Origin: Candidatus Woesearchaeota archaeon
Lineage (GTDB): Archaea > Nanobdellota > Nanobdellia > Woesearchaeales > JAAOYA01
NCBI GenBank assembly: GCA_018221105.1
Contig: JAAOYA010000010.1
Coordinates: forward strand, 81,678 to 145,677
Direction of reading: 5' to 3'
DNA length: 64,000 bases
Shown: in pieces, positions 51,391 through 60,272 of the stretch
Numbering within the stretch: position 1 is the stretch's first letter
Layout: every line of letters begins with the position of its first letter
The notes under the pieces: generated by a model
Told to the model about the DNA's origin: nothing
Seen by the model: only the letters and a program-made list of their open reading frames with translations
The model's database searches: none
Made by a program: the position numbers and the translations under genes

Positions 51391-52318
51391 TTACTATTGT
51401 TGCATAACTTCCTTTGTTTAATGTGAATTTGACTGTGCATTTTTTGTTTTTTGAGAATTCATCTGGTTGTAATTGTCCTATTGTTAAATCTTTTATTGTT
51501 ATCAGTAATTCTCTTGTGGTGCCAGGGCTTGTTAGTTGTGGTAATTGCGCAAATATAAAATCTCTTGGCGTGATACCTTCATCTTCTAATAGTTTGTTTT
51601 CTGATTCGAACCCTATGAGTTCTATTGTTTGATTATCGATTTTTGTGGTTGGAAAGTATAGTTCTCCTAGGGCATACTTTGCTGTTTTGTGTTTTGTTAT
51701 TAGTTTTTTTACTGTTTCATTAAAAAGATAGCTTTGGTACGCGTGCACGTACATTTTAAGGTTTTGTTTTGGCAGTGTTCTTAGTGCTCCCACATAATCT
51801 GCTGGCTTGTCTATTAAATGGTGTTGTGTTTGTTCTATTAGCTCGCATGCACTTCGAAAATCTTTTTTTACTAGGTGTTTTCCTATTATGTGATTGTTTT
51901 TGTTGTTGCCGAATCGTTGATCGTCAAAATAGTTAGGAATTTGTTTTGCGAGTTTTGGTGGTTGTTCTATGTTTCTAACGGTTATTGTGAACTTGTTACC
52001 AAGTAGTTCTCCAAGGTTTAATCGATTGTTGGTTTGGCCTAAGTAGTTTAGTATTAAATTTTTTGTTTTATAGTCTTTTTTTGCTCCTTTGCTTATTGTG
52101 ATGTATTGTGTGGTTATTGCAATTTTGTCTTTTGTGCCGGCAAAATTGATGTATTTGATTGGTGTTTTGTAGTGTTGACTGATTTTTTTTGTTGCATCAA
52201 TTGTTGTCAAATCACGCTTTGTTAGTTTGTACAATGCGTACTGGCCAGTATCTTCTGGTTTTGCTTTTGTGATCTCTTCTACTATGAAGTCTTCTGGTAT
52301 TGTTTTTAACTTGTACAT
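51368..52318 (-). CDS. truD: tRNA pseudouridine synthase TruD
   Basis: Makes pseudouridine at position 13 of tRNAs. The 316-residue protein has FVVEE-like start (FIVEEI), the catalytic FAGTKDK motif (Asp ~62), NYFDDQRFG (about 148) and the TRUD insertion (NKNNHIIGKHL onward). It is shorter than most archaeal TruD (~400 aa), owing to a smaller insertion domain. On the minus strand TTTTATAAAA lies ~25 nt before the ATG. Confidence 0.92.
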   Translation of the reverse strand: MYKLKTIPEDFIVEEITKAKPEDTGQYALYKLTKRDLTTIDATKKISQHYKTPIKYINFAGTKDKIAITTQYITISKGAKKDYKTKNLILNYLGQTNNRLNLGELLGNKFTITVRNIEQPPKLAKQIPNYFDDQRFGNNKNNHIIGKHLVKKDFRSACELIEQTQHHLIDKPADYVGALRTLPKQNLKMYVHAYQSYLFNETVKKLITKHKTAKYALGELYFPTTKIDNQTIELIGFESENKLLEDEGITPRDFIFAQLPQLTSPGTTRELLITIKDLTIGQLQPDEFSKNKKCTVKFTLNKGSYATIVIKALMLQ

Positions 52319-52371
52319 TTTGTTGTGTTAATGAAAACTTTTTTATAAAATGTTACTCTAAAAGCTTTTTT

Positions 52372-52701
52372 ATGAACAAAAAAGCTTTTTTTATCAACTT
52401 GGGATTTTCACTGTTATCGTTTATCATTATTTGGGTTTTACGAGATGAAATATTGGTAAGTATTAGTTTGATGGTGCTTTTGGGAGTGGTATTCTTTTTT
52501 CACCGTGAGCCGCGAGAGTGGATTGTTTTTCTTGTTGGACTAGTGTTAGGAGTGCTTTTAGAGGTTGGCAGTGATCAAATCCTTAAATTGCAGTATTGGA
52601 GTGAAGGGATGTTATTAGGTGTTCCTTTGTGGCTGCCACTACTTTGGGGTCTTGGTTTTATATTAATCAGAAGACTTGGTAATAGTATTGTAAAATATTA
52701 A
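52372..52701 (+). CDS. Small membrane protein
   Basis: 109 residues with four hydrophobic segments (about 5-22, 29-46, 55-72, 88-105) and a charged loop HREPREW. The frame is open from 52300, but TTTTATAAAA at about 52340-52349 lies ~23-32 nt before ATG 52372 (MNKKAFFINL), so that start is chosen. Unknown function. Confidence 0.6.
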   Translation: MNKKAFFINLGFSLLSFIIIWVLRDEILVSISLMVLLGVVFFFHREPREWIVFLVGLVLGVLLEVGSDQILKLQYWSEGMLLGVPLWLPLLWGLGFILIRRLGNSIVKY

Positions 52702-52982
52702 GCAAATATTGTTTTTAAGTGTTCTCGCATTGTTTTAATCTCTGAAGAGTCACTTTGGATTGTTTGATGCCAAGTTTTTAATTGTTCTAAAAGATGTAAT
52801 TGCGCGTTTTTTTTAGTGCGGCCATAACCTTTAACAGGGCAACCTTCAGGTCTAAAATTTGATGGTACCAAGTGCATAGCTTGATAGCCAGTGTCTCCTA
52901 TTGGAATGCAAGCAATACTTATTGGTTCTGCAAGATTGTACTGTCCTACTGACTGCACTGTACTAACTTCTACTCCCCCCAT
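52698..52982 (-). CDS. Hypothetical protein, possible small RNA-binding fold
   Basis: 94 residues. Three strands and a final helix (GYGRTKKNAQLHLLEQL) resemble the end of a double-stranded-RNA-binding or KOW-type domain, but the match is loose. On the minus strand CTTTTAAAAAT lies ~25-33 nt before the ATG. Overlaps the converging membrane gene by 4 nt. Confidence 0.45.
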   Translation of the reverse strand: MGGVEVSTVQSVGQYNLAEPISIACIPIGDTGYQAMHLVPSNFRPEGCPVKGYGRTKKNAQLHLLEQLKTWHQTIQSDSSEIKTMREHLKTIFA

Positions 52983-53024
52983 AATACTGTTTTTTCAAAG
53001 TTTTATTTTTAAAAGTATCGTTTT

Positions 53025-53381
53025 TTAATTACAGTCTATCGGGTACCCTTCGTACGGTCCGTACCAGTTTTTATTGTCGAGTACCCAGAATTTGTTGTCT
53101 GATGGACAGTAGAATGCTTTGGCGGTGATTGCTCCGCGAACATAATTTCCTAGTTTTATATCATCTGCTAGTTCTGCCTCTCCCGGGCAGATCCAGGCCA
53201 TTTTGGTGTCACCGTCTGGTTGCTCAAAGCGTTTGAATTGGGGTATTTTTTTTGCTTCTTCTAAATTTCTTGGTGTGAAACGATTATTAATTGTTAACTC
53301 GTAGTTGGCATTGCAATTAGCGCAACCAGTTAACACAATTGATAATGTTAGTAATAGTACTAATAATATTGTTTTTTTCAT
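53025..53381 (-). CDS. Lipoprotein
   Basis: 118 residues: signal peptide with lipobox LTGC (Cys ~20) and a mature domain with Trp- and Cys-rich segments (WICPGE, FYCPSDNKFWVLDNKNWYGPY). Function unknown. Its promoter region faces tRNA-Arg. Confidence 0.65.
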   Translation of the reverse strand: MKKTILLVLLLTLSIVLTGCANCNANYELTINNRFTPRNLEEAKKIPQFKRFEQPDGDTKMAWICPGEAELADDIKLGNYVRGAITAKAFYCPSDNKFWVLDNKNWYGPYEGYPIDCN

Positions 53382-53461
53382 TAATAACCTCTTTTTAATA
53401 TTGTAATGTGTTGTAGTTTTTAATAATTATTATAAAAAAAGCTATTTTAACAGTTTTTTGC

Positions 53462-53534
53462 GAGCCTGTGGCCTAGTGGATAGGGCAATCGCCTCCTAAG
53501 CGATGGGTCGGGGGTTCAAATCCTCCCAGGCTCG
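53462..53534 (+). tRNA. tRNA-Arg (CCT)
   Basis: 73 nt: acceptor GAGCCTG / CAGGCTC with discriminator G, D arm GCCT / GGGC with a GG pair in the loop, anticodon arm ATCGC / CTCCTAA / GCGAT (anticodon CCT) and T arm GGGGG / TTCAAAT / CCTCC. No intron. A TTATAAAAAAAG box lies at about 53429-53440. CCA is not encoded. Confidence 0.95.
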
Positions 53535-53570
53535 TTAAGTTTTTAAACATTGAAGCGTTTAATTGCTGTT

Positions 53571-54371
53571 ATGGAGTTTTCGCGCAAACGATTCAACGAT
53601 CTTTATTATGTGTTAGCAGAGCATGATAGTGTTAATCGTTGGATAGTTTTCATTCATGGTATTGGCAGTAACCATACTGTTTTTGATAAAGCATTAAATC
53701 ATTTTTACTCTGAGGGTTATAATGTGTTAGCAGTTGACTTGTTGGGTCATGGTCGTTCTAAAAAGCCTTTGGCTGACAAGCATTACGCTATTAATAATAT
53801 GGCTAGCAAGGTTCGCCAAGTAATTAATCATGAAAAAATCAAAGATTTTGTGTTGGTTGGTCATTCTCTTGGTGGAATGTTGACTGTCAAAATTGCTGCT
53901 GTCAATAAGGTTAAGCCTGAGGGTATTGTTATTATTGACAGTTTGATTCGTAATCCTTGGGGCGGTATGGCGAAGTATTATCAAAAGTTTTTCCAGTATG
54001 CTATCAAAAAGGGCACTGGTGTTATCAAAAATCCTACTTTGAAGGTGAATTTTGAATTGCCTTCAAAGTATACTAAGTTTAGTCGTTTTTTGAAGACTAT
54101 GAGTAATACTTATTGGAAGGCGTATTTTTTATTGTTTGATTATGCGCTAAAGGCTGACTTGTCTGTTGATGCTTCTAAGCTTGAAATGCCTGCTCTTATA
54201 CTTCACGGCAGCTTTGATATCATCACTCCTGTCTGGTCGGCGCTTGACATTGCTAAAAACATTAAGGATTCTAGGGTTGTCATTATTAATGGTGCTGGTC
54301 ACATAGTGCTTTATTCACAACCGCAACTGGTTAATCAAGAAATTGATAAGTTTTTAAGAGAACTTTCCTAG
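53571..54371 (+). CDS. Alpha/beta hydrolase
   Basis: 266 residues with the fold's signatures: oxyanion HGIGSN (about 31-36), nucleophile elbow GHSLGG (Ser ~106), acid HGSFD (Asp ~222) and GAGH (His ~249). It is an esterase, lipase or related enzyme with unknown substrate. The frame opens at TTG 53550, but TTTTTAAAC at 53540-53548 is ~23-31 nt before ATG 53571. Its 3' end overlaps the converging disrupted gene by 18 nt. Confidence 0.85.
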   Translation: MEFSRKRFNDLYYVLAEHDSVNRWIVFIHGIGSNHTVFDKALNHFYSEGYNVLAVDLLGHGRSKKPLADKHYAINNMASKVRQVINHEKIKDFVLVGHSLGGMLTVKIAAVNKVKPEGIVIIDSLIRNPWGGMAKYYQKFFQYAIKKGTGVIKNPTLKVNFELPSKYTKFSRFLKTMSNTYWKAYFLLFDYALKADLSVDASKLEMPALILHGSFDIITPVWSALDIAKNIKDSRVVIINGAGHIVLYSQPQLVNQEIDKFLRELS

Positions 54372-55224
54372 TCTTTCACGCTTGTTTATTTTCATTCTAA
54401 TACGAGCTTTTTCTTTAGCTTTTTGTTCTGCGTCATGAAGTGAACAAAAATGATATAGCAACTCGTCACGAACTTTTGTTATTTGATCAAGCTCGTAATA
54501 ATCTTCAAAAACTATTAGTGGTGTTTCATCACATTTTTCTAAGGCTATGATACCCATTCTAGCCATCCAAATATTTTGTTTTCTTCTAAAATCTTTTATT
54601 AACTCAGAATCAGAATCAAAATCTTTCTCTGGATCATCTTGAAAATACATTATTACTGGCAGATGAGTTTCATTTTGATTGTTGTATGTTTGAATACTAA
54701 ATAATAATCTTGAATCTTTTACTGGATCAAGTTTAGAGTCAATAATTAATAATTCTGGACTAATGCTTTTTTCTGTTAATAATCTTACTGCTTGCTCAAT
54801 ATCGGTACCAGTAACTGCGTACTCTAAGTTTGGAGGGCAATAAACACCTCTTGTTGTTGTATTGAGTAAAGAATAAGTCTATAGTGCTATTTCTTATGTG
54901 ATGAGTTTTTATTCTTTGTTCAAGTTCAGGATTTTGCGCTACTATTTTTCTTGCAGCTTCAATAAGCTCTTCAGTGTAACCTGGCAAATCTTCAAATTCT
55001 GGAATGTGTGCTAATTGAATACCATACTCTGCAGGTTTTGCAAGCTCTGAAGTCACATATAAAGTATCCACGCTGACAATATCTTCAGGCTCTAAGTTAT
55101 AATCAGGATTGTAAGATGATGGATCTTGATCTAAATCAACATCTATTGGTTCTGGAATCACACAATCAATCAGTGTAGAATAAGTTCTTAATTCAGGATC
55201 TTCTGCTAGCGAGGCCTTGTGCAT
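54354..55224 (-). pseudogene. Frame-disrupted gene with receiver-like C-terminal half
   Basis: Two frames make one product: residues 1 to ~117 are read from 55224 and the continuation (TTTRGVYCPPNLEYAV... IIDSKLDP ... VIMYFQDDPEKD) from the other frame down to 54354. The shift is near 54862-54877, around TTCTTTACTC on the minus strand; a single-base difference restores one ~289-residue protein, and the total length (871) is one base over a multiple of three. The C-terminal half resembles a CheY-like receiver with DSKLD near the phospho-Asp place. Either a recent mutation, a sequencing error or programmed +1 frameshifting. A TATA box precedes the 55224 ATG, and the first frame alone would end at 54796. 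Confidence 0.7.
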
Positions 55225-55255
55225 AGTAGTTTCTAGAATAACTTATATAAAAAGT

Positions 55256-56665
55256 TTAGGAATGCTTTTTTAAAGTCTCTACGATTTTTTTGCCGTCTGC
55301 TTTGCCGCGTAACTCTCCCATTGCTTTTCCTATTAGCGCGTTGAATGGTAATCCTTTGTTTTTTGAGATTATGTTTTTGATTTTGTTTTCTAATTCTTTG
55401 TCTGTCATTAAAGAGTATTTTTGATAGTTGACGTTTTGTTTTTTTGCTATTGTGATTAGTATTTCTTCTAAGGCGTCTTTGGCTATTTGCCCATTGTTTA
55501 ATTTTTCGAATATTGTTTCGAAGTCTTTTGTTGTCACGTTGTTTGCGTCTACGTTGTGTTTTCTTGTTAGTTCTCGTAGTTTTGGCAGCATTGTCTCACC
55601 TATGAATGATGGTTTTAGTTTTTTGAATTTTTTTGTGAACGCTTCGAATGTTTTTGTTAGGTGTTGTTTTGCTATTAGCTCTGCTAGGTCTTTGCTGATG
55701 CCTGTTTTTGCTAGTCTTTTTGCTGTGTCTTCGATTAATTCTATGCCCTCTAGTTTTTCGTACGTTGGCGTTATTATTGCTACGTCTGTTTCTGGGTACA
55801 TTCTGTCAGCTCCAGGCATTGGTCTTAGGTACGAGGTTGTGTTGTTTGATTCGACTTTTCGTACTTCGTCTTTTAGTTTACCTTTGAGTTTTACGTGGCG
55901 TTGTATTTCTATTTCTATTACTTTTGGCATGTTTTTGATTTCTTGAAAGCCTTTGATTTCTACTCTGGCTCCGTTGTTTATGCTTAAATTTACGTCTTGT
56001 CGTATGCTGCCTAGTCCTCTTTTTACTCTTTGTGTTGAGCGTAGTATCATGCCGATTTTTTCTGCTGTTTCCTTGGCGTGCTCGCTATCGATTATGTCTG
56101 GCTCTGTTGCTATCTCTATTAGTGGAATACCTAATCTTGAAAGATTGTAGGTGTCTTTTTGGCTTGAGCGTTTGACTATTTTTGCTGCTTCTTCTTCTAA
56201 GCATATCACGCTTATTCTGACTCGTCCTTTAGAAGTTTCTATGTGGCCGTCGCGTCCTACTAGTGCTGTTCGCTGAAATCCTGACACGTTGGAGCCGTCT
56301 ATTACTGTTTTGCGCATGAATTGTATTTTTTGTACTGGTTTGGCATTCAAGAGTTGTGTTATTTGCATTACTGTTTTCAATGCTTCTTGGTTTACTTGGT
56401 GTGGTGGTTCTTCGTCTAATTCTACTAGGCATGTGTTATCATTGTAGACGTAGTACTCGAATTGTTTGGCTTTTTTTTGCTCGTGTGCTGCTGCTTGGTC
56501 TATGCTACCGCTCTCGCCTGCTGATGCTCGCAGTTCTCTAATGATTATCGCGTCTGGTTTCGCGTCTGTGATTTCTGCTGGGCACCCGCAAAAAAGTTTT
56601 TTTCCTGGTAGTTGTTGGTGTATTTCTATTCCTGCTTTGAAACCTAGTTTTTTATAATCTATCAT
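55256..56665 (-). CDS. gatE: Glu-tRNA(Gln) amidotransferase subunit E, short form
   Basis: Kinase/tRNA-binding subunit of archaeal GatDE, which converts Glu-tRNA-Gln to Gln-tRNA-Gln. GIEIHQQLPGKKLFCGCPAE at residues 12-31, then ELRASAGESGSIDQAAAHE and DGSNVSGFQRTALV are GatE-like rather than GatB-like. The protein has 469 residues, about 150 fewer than GatE, because the AspRS-like GAD insertion is absent between the EVRKVES region and LRPMPGADRMYPETD. A YqeY-like C-terminal helical tail is present. GatD is not in the window. CTTTATAAATAA lies upstream of the ATG. Confidence 0.85.
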   Translation of the reverse strand: MIDYKKLGFKAGIEIHQQLPGKKLFCGCPAEITDAKPDAIIIRELRASAGESGSIDQAAAHEQKKAKQFEYYVYNDNTCLVELDEEPPHQVNQEALKTVMQITQLLNAKPVQKIQFMRKTVIDGSNVSGFQRTALVGRDGHIETSKGRVRISVICLEEEAAKIVKRSSQKDTYNLSRLGIPLIEIATEPDIIDSEHAKETAEKIGMILRSTQRVKRGLGSIRQDVNLSINNGARVEIKGFQEIKNMPKVIEIEIQRHVKLKGKLKDEVRKVESNNTTSYLRPMPGADRMYPETDVAIITPTYEKLEGIELIEDTAKRLAKTGISKDLAELIAKQHLTKTFEAFTKKFKKLKPSFIGETMLPKLRELTRKHNVDANNVTTKDFETIFEKLNNGQIAKDALEEILITIAKKQNVNYQKYSLMTDKELENKIKNIISKNKGLPFNALIGKAMGELRGKADGKKIVETLKKHS

Positions 56666-56698
56666 AGAACAATTTATTGCTGTATTATTTATAAAGTT

Positions 56699-57340
56699 TT
56701 AGCAGAATTCTGTGCAGCCGCCGTCGTTTGTTTTTGTTATGCACTCGGCGCTCATTAGTTCTGCTGCTACTGTTGGACAGGTGATTTTTTGGTCGTCTGC
56801 GTTGTAGTATGTTGCGTCTGTGTCTAGTATGCTTACTACTTTTAGTATGTTATTGTCACAAATAAAGACTTTTTCTGTGTACTTATCATTGCAGTATCCT
56901 CTTGCTCTGTCTTTGATGCTTGGCCCTGCTAGTGGGTCGATGATTACTGGCTCGCATTTTTTGTCATTGCAGCTTACCCCGCTTGATGGTGCGCATGCGT
57001 AATCACAGGTTGTTTTGTAAGTGTCAAATAATGGTTGTAGTTTTTCTGCTTTGTCTTTGTTTACGTATACGTAGCAGCCAAATGGGCATTTGTTGCCTAG
57101 TAGTTGGCAGTCATCGCGTGTTTTGCAATTGTTTGCTTGTGCTATTAGTTCTTTTAGTTCTATGTCTGTTACACAGTCTTCTTCCCATACTCTTAGGCAC
57201 TTGTCTTGTGGCTCGCAGTAGGTGTAGCCTGCGCTTGCTTTGCAACCGTGCTCGTCTAAATCGTTGCCAACGATTTCTTGTTGGCAACCTATAAGAAATA
57301 ATAGTACTATTATGAATAACGCGCTAAAAACTTTCTTCAT
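56699..57340 (-). CDS. Cysteine-rich lipoprotein
   Basis: 213 residues: signal peptide with lipobox LIGC (Cys ~19), then a DEHGCKASAGYTYCEPQDKC...WEEDC module, known from many small secreted archaeal proteins, and several more Cys-rich modules. It is anchored outside the cell membrane. Function unknown. TTTATAAAAG on the minus strand is the TATA box. Confidence 0.7.
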   Translation of the reverse strand: MKKVFSALFIIVLLFLIGCQQEIVGNDLDEHGCKASAGYTYCEPQDKCLRVWEEDCVTDIELKELIAQANNCKTRDDCQLLGNKCPFGCYVYVNKDKAEKLQPLFDTYKTTCDYACAPSSGVSCNDKKCEPVIIDPLAGPSIKDRARGYCNDKYTEKVFICDNNILKVVSILDTDATYYNADDQKITCPTVAAELMSAECITKTNDGGCTEFC

Positions 57341-57378
57341 AAGACAAAAATTGTTTTATTCTTTTATAAATTTTTTTA

Positions 57379-58023
57379 TCAACTTCCAAAATCCATCATT
57401 TTCGCGTCTTCTGGTATTTTAAAAATGTCATTAGAGACTTTTGAATTGTAGTCTGTTGCTTCAAATGCTACTGTTTGCTCTCCTACAATGTTTTTCGCGT
57501 ATAATATTACTCCTTCGTTTGAAAGACACGCTCTTTGTATGACGTCAACTTCGCTTGTGTTATAATGTATTTTATAGCATGGAGCAGTTATTGTTGCAAT
57601 TTTCATGTTGCCATCACGTGTTATTTCTACATTTTCTTGCATTTCTGCTTTCTCGTACAATTCTTTAAATTGTGTTACTGGATTGATTATTTGATCGCTT
57701 TCGATTTTAAAACACGACCATTCATTATTTGCTTGTGCGCAATTGACTGCTTGGTTTGGAGTCATCAACATCAAAGCATTACCTTGTTCGTTTGAAGCGT
57801 CAACTCGCAAGTTTTGATCTTTTACATACATTGTGATTGTTGACTCATAATCTTGAATTAATATATTGTATGATACCATGTACTCTGTTGGCAATTGTTT
57901 TATTGTGTTAAAGAACTCTTCTTTAGCACTAACAGCATCTCCTGCGCCGCCGCCACTGCCAGTGTTAGCACAAGCGCTCAGTAGTGCTAAGGCTAAAATT
58001 GTTATTAGGATTGTTTTCTTCAC
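57379..58023 (-). CDS. Lipoprotein
   Basis: 214 residues, starting with GTG. Signal peptide with lipobox LSAC (Cys ~18), then a Gly/Ser linker and a beta-rich domain with lolA-like features (ITMYVKDQNLRVDAS). It overlaps the upstream lipoprotein stop by GTGA (58020-58023), so both are made together and may form a pair. Function unknown. Confidence 0.68.
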   Translation of the reverse strand: MKKTILITILALALLSACANTGSGGGAGDAVSAKEEFFNTIKQLPTEYMVSYNILIQDYESTITMYVKDQNLRVDASNEQGNALMLMTPNQAVNCAQANNEWSCFKIESDQIINPVTQFKELYEKAEMQENVEITRDGNMKIATITAPCYKIHYNTSEVDVIQRACLSNEGVILYAKNIVGEQTVAFEATDYNSKVSNDIFKIPEDAKMMDFGS

Positions 58024-58613
58024 TTATCATCACCTGCTATTAGTTTTATTAATTCTAGGTTATCATCTATATTATGTTTTGCTTTTAACTTGTTCTCTAG
58101 TGTTGTGAAGCCTTGCACTGTTATTTCTTTAGATTTTGATCCTATTACTTGGTCTTCAACATAAAAAGTTAAACCTCCAGCACTATTTGAGCGGTAAGTT
58201 CCTTGTCGTGCTTTGACGCCGTGAAAATCAGAATTTTGTAGTTCTGGGTATGCTGACATGAAAAAGTCTGGCGTGTAGCCCATGCTAAATGGCCCGCCAA
58301 CCTTTGCTGAAGCTATTGCTTTTAGTGCGTCACTAAATGGTATTCCCTCGTAAGGAGCGTAATCAAAAACAAATTCTGTTGTTTCTATGCTGCCATCTGG
58401 CATTGTGAAGTGATATGCTCCGTCACTTTCTATTGTCATCAAATAAGTTTTTGCTTCTTCGTTGACGTTGCAAGTGCAAAGGTCAGGGCTTGTAAACTCG
58501 TAATCACTTGTTTGAAAACGTGCGTTGCAATAACTCTCACAAGTGCTCTCTGGCGTGGAACCACAAGCTGTTAAGAAAACAAGCAAAAGTGTTAATAGGA
58601 TTATTTTTTTCAT
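58020..58613 (-). CDS. Lipoprotein, first of a coupled pair
   Basis: 197 residues with lipobox LTAC (Cys ~17) and a mature domain that opens with paired cysteines (CESYCNARF, CTCNVNEEA). ATTTATAAATA lies ~23-32 nt before the ATG. It shares an operon with the next lipoprotein. Function unknown. Confidence 0.68.
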   Translation of the reverse strand: MKKIILLTLLLVFLTACGSTPESTCESYCNARFQTSDYEFTSPDLCTCNVNEEAKTYLMTIESDGAYHFTMPDGSIETTEFVFDYAPYEGIPFSDALKAIASAKVGGPFSMGYTPDFFMSAYPELQNSDFHGVKARQGTYRSNSAGGLTFYVEDQVIGSKSKEITVQGFTTLENKLKAKHNIDDNLELIKLIAGDDK

Positions 58614-58752
58614 GTTGTTTTTTTTGTTTTATTTATTTATAAATAATATTGTTTATTTGTATAATGCCATAATATCATCAAATTATAGAATGACTACTTT
58701 AAAGTGGTTAAAATAGAAAGTTTTATAAGTTTTCTCAAATTTTTTTGATAAA

Positions 58753-59097
58753 ATGTTAACAAGAGCTTTAAGAGAAACTGGTATTGAAAAAATAGCTGAT
58801 GAAGCTATACTAGAAGGCATGCCTGTCGAAGTATTTTTTTCTAGCATGTTAGAAGAACAAAACAATGGCGAGTGCATGGTTGGCGCCAGCGCTGCTTTCT
58901 CTGTTGGCGAAGAATCTTCTGATAATGGTTGCCTACAAGAACTATCAGAAAGTGAGCACATCAAAGTCATATCTTCTGATAGGCATGTAATAAAAGACGT
59001 GCAAGACTTTGCGATTTCAAGAATGAAAGATCAAACACAACCAACACTAGAATACTTAGAATCTAGAAATATAGCGTACAACACTCGAGAACAATAA
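58753..59097 (+). CDS. Hypothetical protein
   Basis: 114 residues, acidic, helical. GTTTTATAAG at about 58719-58728 lies 25-34 nt before the ATG. No family recognised. It opens the right-hand accessory-looking region. Confidence 0.5.
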   Translation: MLTRALRETGIEKIADEAILEGMPVEVFFSSMLEEQNNGECMVGASAAFSVGEESSDNGCLQELSESEHIKVISSDRHVIKDVQDFAISRMKDQTQPTLEYLESRNIAYNTREQ

Positions 59098-59167
59098 AAC
59101 ATTTCTTCAATTGTTTTCTATAATTATCAATAGTTTCTTATAGGAGTACTAAGAGTGAATTACTCAA

Positions 59168-60223
59168 ATGGTTGAAGGTTTAGTTGATAGACATCCAAAG
59201 AATCCTTTGCTTGTGCCAAGATTAGAGCATGATGAAAAAAACGTTTATAATCCCGCAGTATTATCGTTTGATGGTATTACTTTTTTGTTGCCCCGTGTTT
59301 TGAGAAGTTCTTCACAACAATCAGATTTGACGCTCGCTTGGAGTACAAATAACACTAATTTTGAAAGATTAAATTATCCTATAATGTTCGCCACTGAATC
59401 TTATGAAATGCCTCATGCTAAAACACTAAAAAGAAGTCGTGAAAGAGGAGGAGTTGAAGATGCTAGGGCTACAATCATAGATGATACTATTTACTTAGCC
59501 TACACTGCTTTCAGTGACGAGTGCCGTATTGCAATAGCTTCAATGAATGTTGACAAATTTTTAGAATTGTTCAAAAAATCTATTGGTGGTGAGGATTTGT
59601 CTAGTGAGTGGAATGATAGTTGGCAACGACACGGGTTAATGTTCGCAAATGATAGAATGTCAAGAAACGCAAGTTTAGGACAAGTTGGAAGTTTATATTC
59701 ACTAGTTTATCGCAAAGGCTATGAAGATACTAAAATTGGTTTTTCTGATAGTCCAATTGGTCCTTTCAACGGTGATAATGTATTCATATCAAAAACACTT
59801 GGTTGGGAGAGTGAAAGGCTTGGCATTTCATCACAACCAATAGTTCTTAATGATGGTTTAACAATGTACTTATATCACGGAGTAGAAGAAAAATCAGATT
59901 TTCAAGGTTATAACAAAACATATCATATTGGTTTAATATTTTCAAAATTTAAAAAAATTAATGATACTGTGATTATAACAAATTATAAATTAAAAAAACC
60001 CTTAATATCACCTACTAAAGATGAATTATCAATAACAGGTGAATGGTTAAAAAGTGTAAACGTAGCAGCAGTGTTCTCTTGCGGAGCAAACCTTGAAGAA
60101 GAAGATAAATTAAGAGTGTATTATGGTGTAGGAGACGAACACATCTGCAGCGCTGTGATAAAGCCTTTAACAATATTTGACAGTGAAGAATTCGAAGTAG
60201 AAGAAAAAACAATAAAATTCTAA
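59168..60223 (+). CDS. GH130-like glycosidase/phosphorylase
   Basis: 351 residues with the five-bladed propeller motifs of GH130 (DUF377): HPKNPLLVPR, NVYNPAVLSFDG, LLPRVLRSS, LAWSTNN..F and GGVEDARATIIDDTIYLAYTAFS. GH130 enzymes split or phosphorolyse beta-mannosides. The EDAR and NPA elements are conserved, so activity is likely. With the trehalase-like gene it hints at use of foreign oligosaccharides. Confidence 0.82.
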   Translation: MVEGLVDRHPKNPLLVPRLEHDEKNVYNPAVLSFDGITFLLPRVLRSSSQQSDLTLAWSTNNTNFERLNYPIMFATESYEMPHAKTLKRSRERGGVEDARATIIDDTIYLAYTAFSDECRIAIASMNVDKFLELFKKSIGGEDLSSEWNDSWQRHGLMFANDRMSRNASLGQVGSLYSLVYRKGYEDTKIGFSDSPIGPFNGDNVFISKTLGWESERLGISSQPIVLNDGLTMYLYHGVEEKSDFQGYNKTYHIGLIFSKFKKINDTVIITNYKLKKPLISPTKDELSITGEWLKSVNVAAVFSCGANLEEEDKLRVYYGVGDEHICSAVIKPLTIFDSEEFEVEEKTIKF

Positions 60224-60224
60224 A

Positions 60225-60244
60225 AAAGTTATTTAAATAACTTT
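60225..60244. repeat. Perfect 20-bp palindrome between genes
   Basis: The arm AAAGTTATTT and its exact complement meet at 60234/60235, 29 nt before the next ATG and containing a TATTTAAATA TATA-like centre. It can act as an operator overlapping the promoter of the 60273 gene or as a terminator hairpin for the GH130-like gene. Confidence 0.55.
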
Positions 60245-60272
60245 ATTTTAGCCTTAAAAAAGGTTTTTTATA

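Noticed and set aside
53461-53535. tRNA-Arg with an acceptor stem shifted by one base (starting CGAGCCT)
   Set aside because: That register would put G at position 8 and break the D-stem count; GAGCCTG/CAGGCTC with discriminator G fits all conserved positions.
55428-55946. 172-codon plus-strand frame
   Set aside because: It is the mirror of the well-supported gatE gene; the Ser/Phe-rich composition is typical for an antisense shadow.
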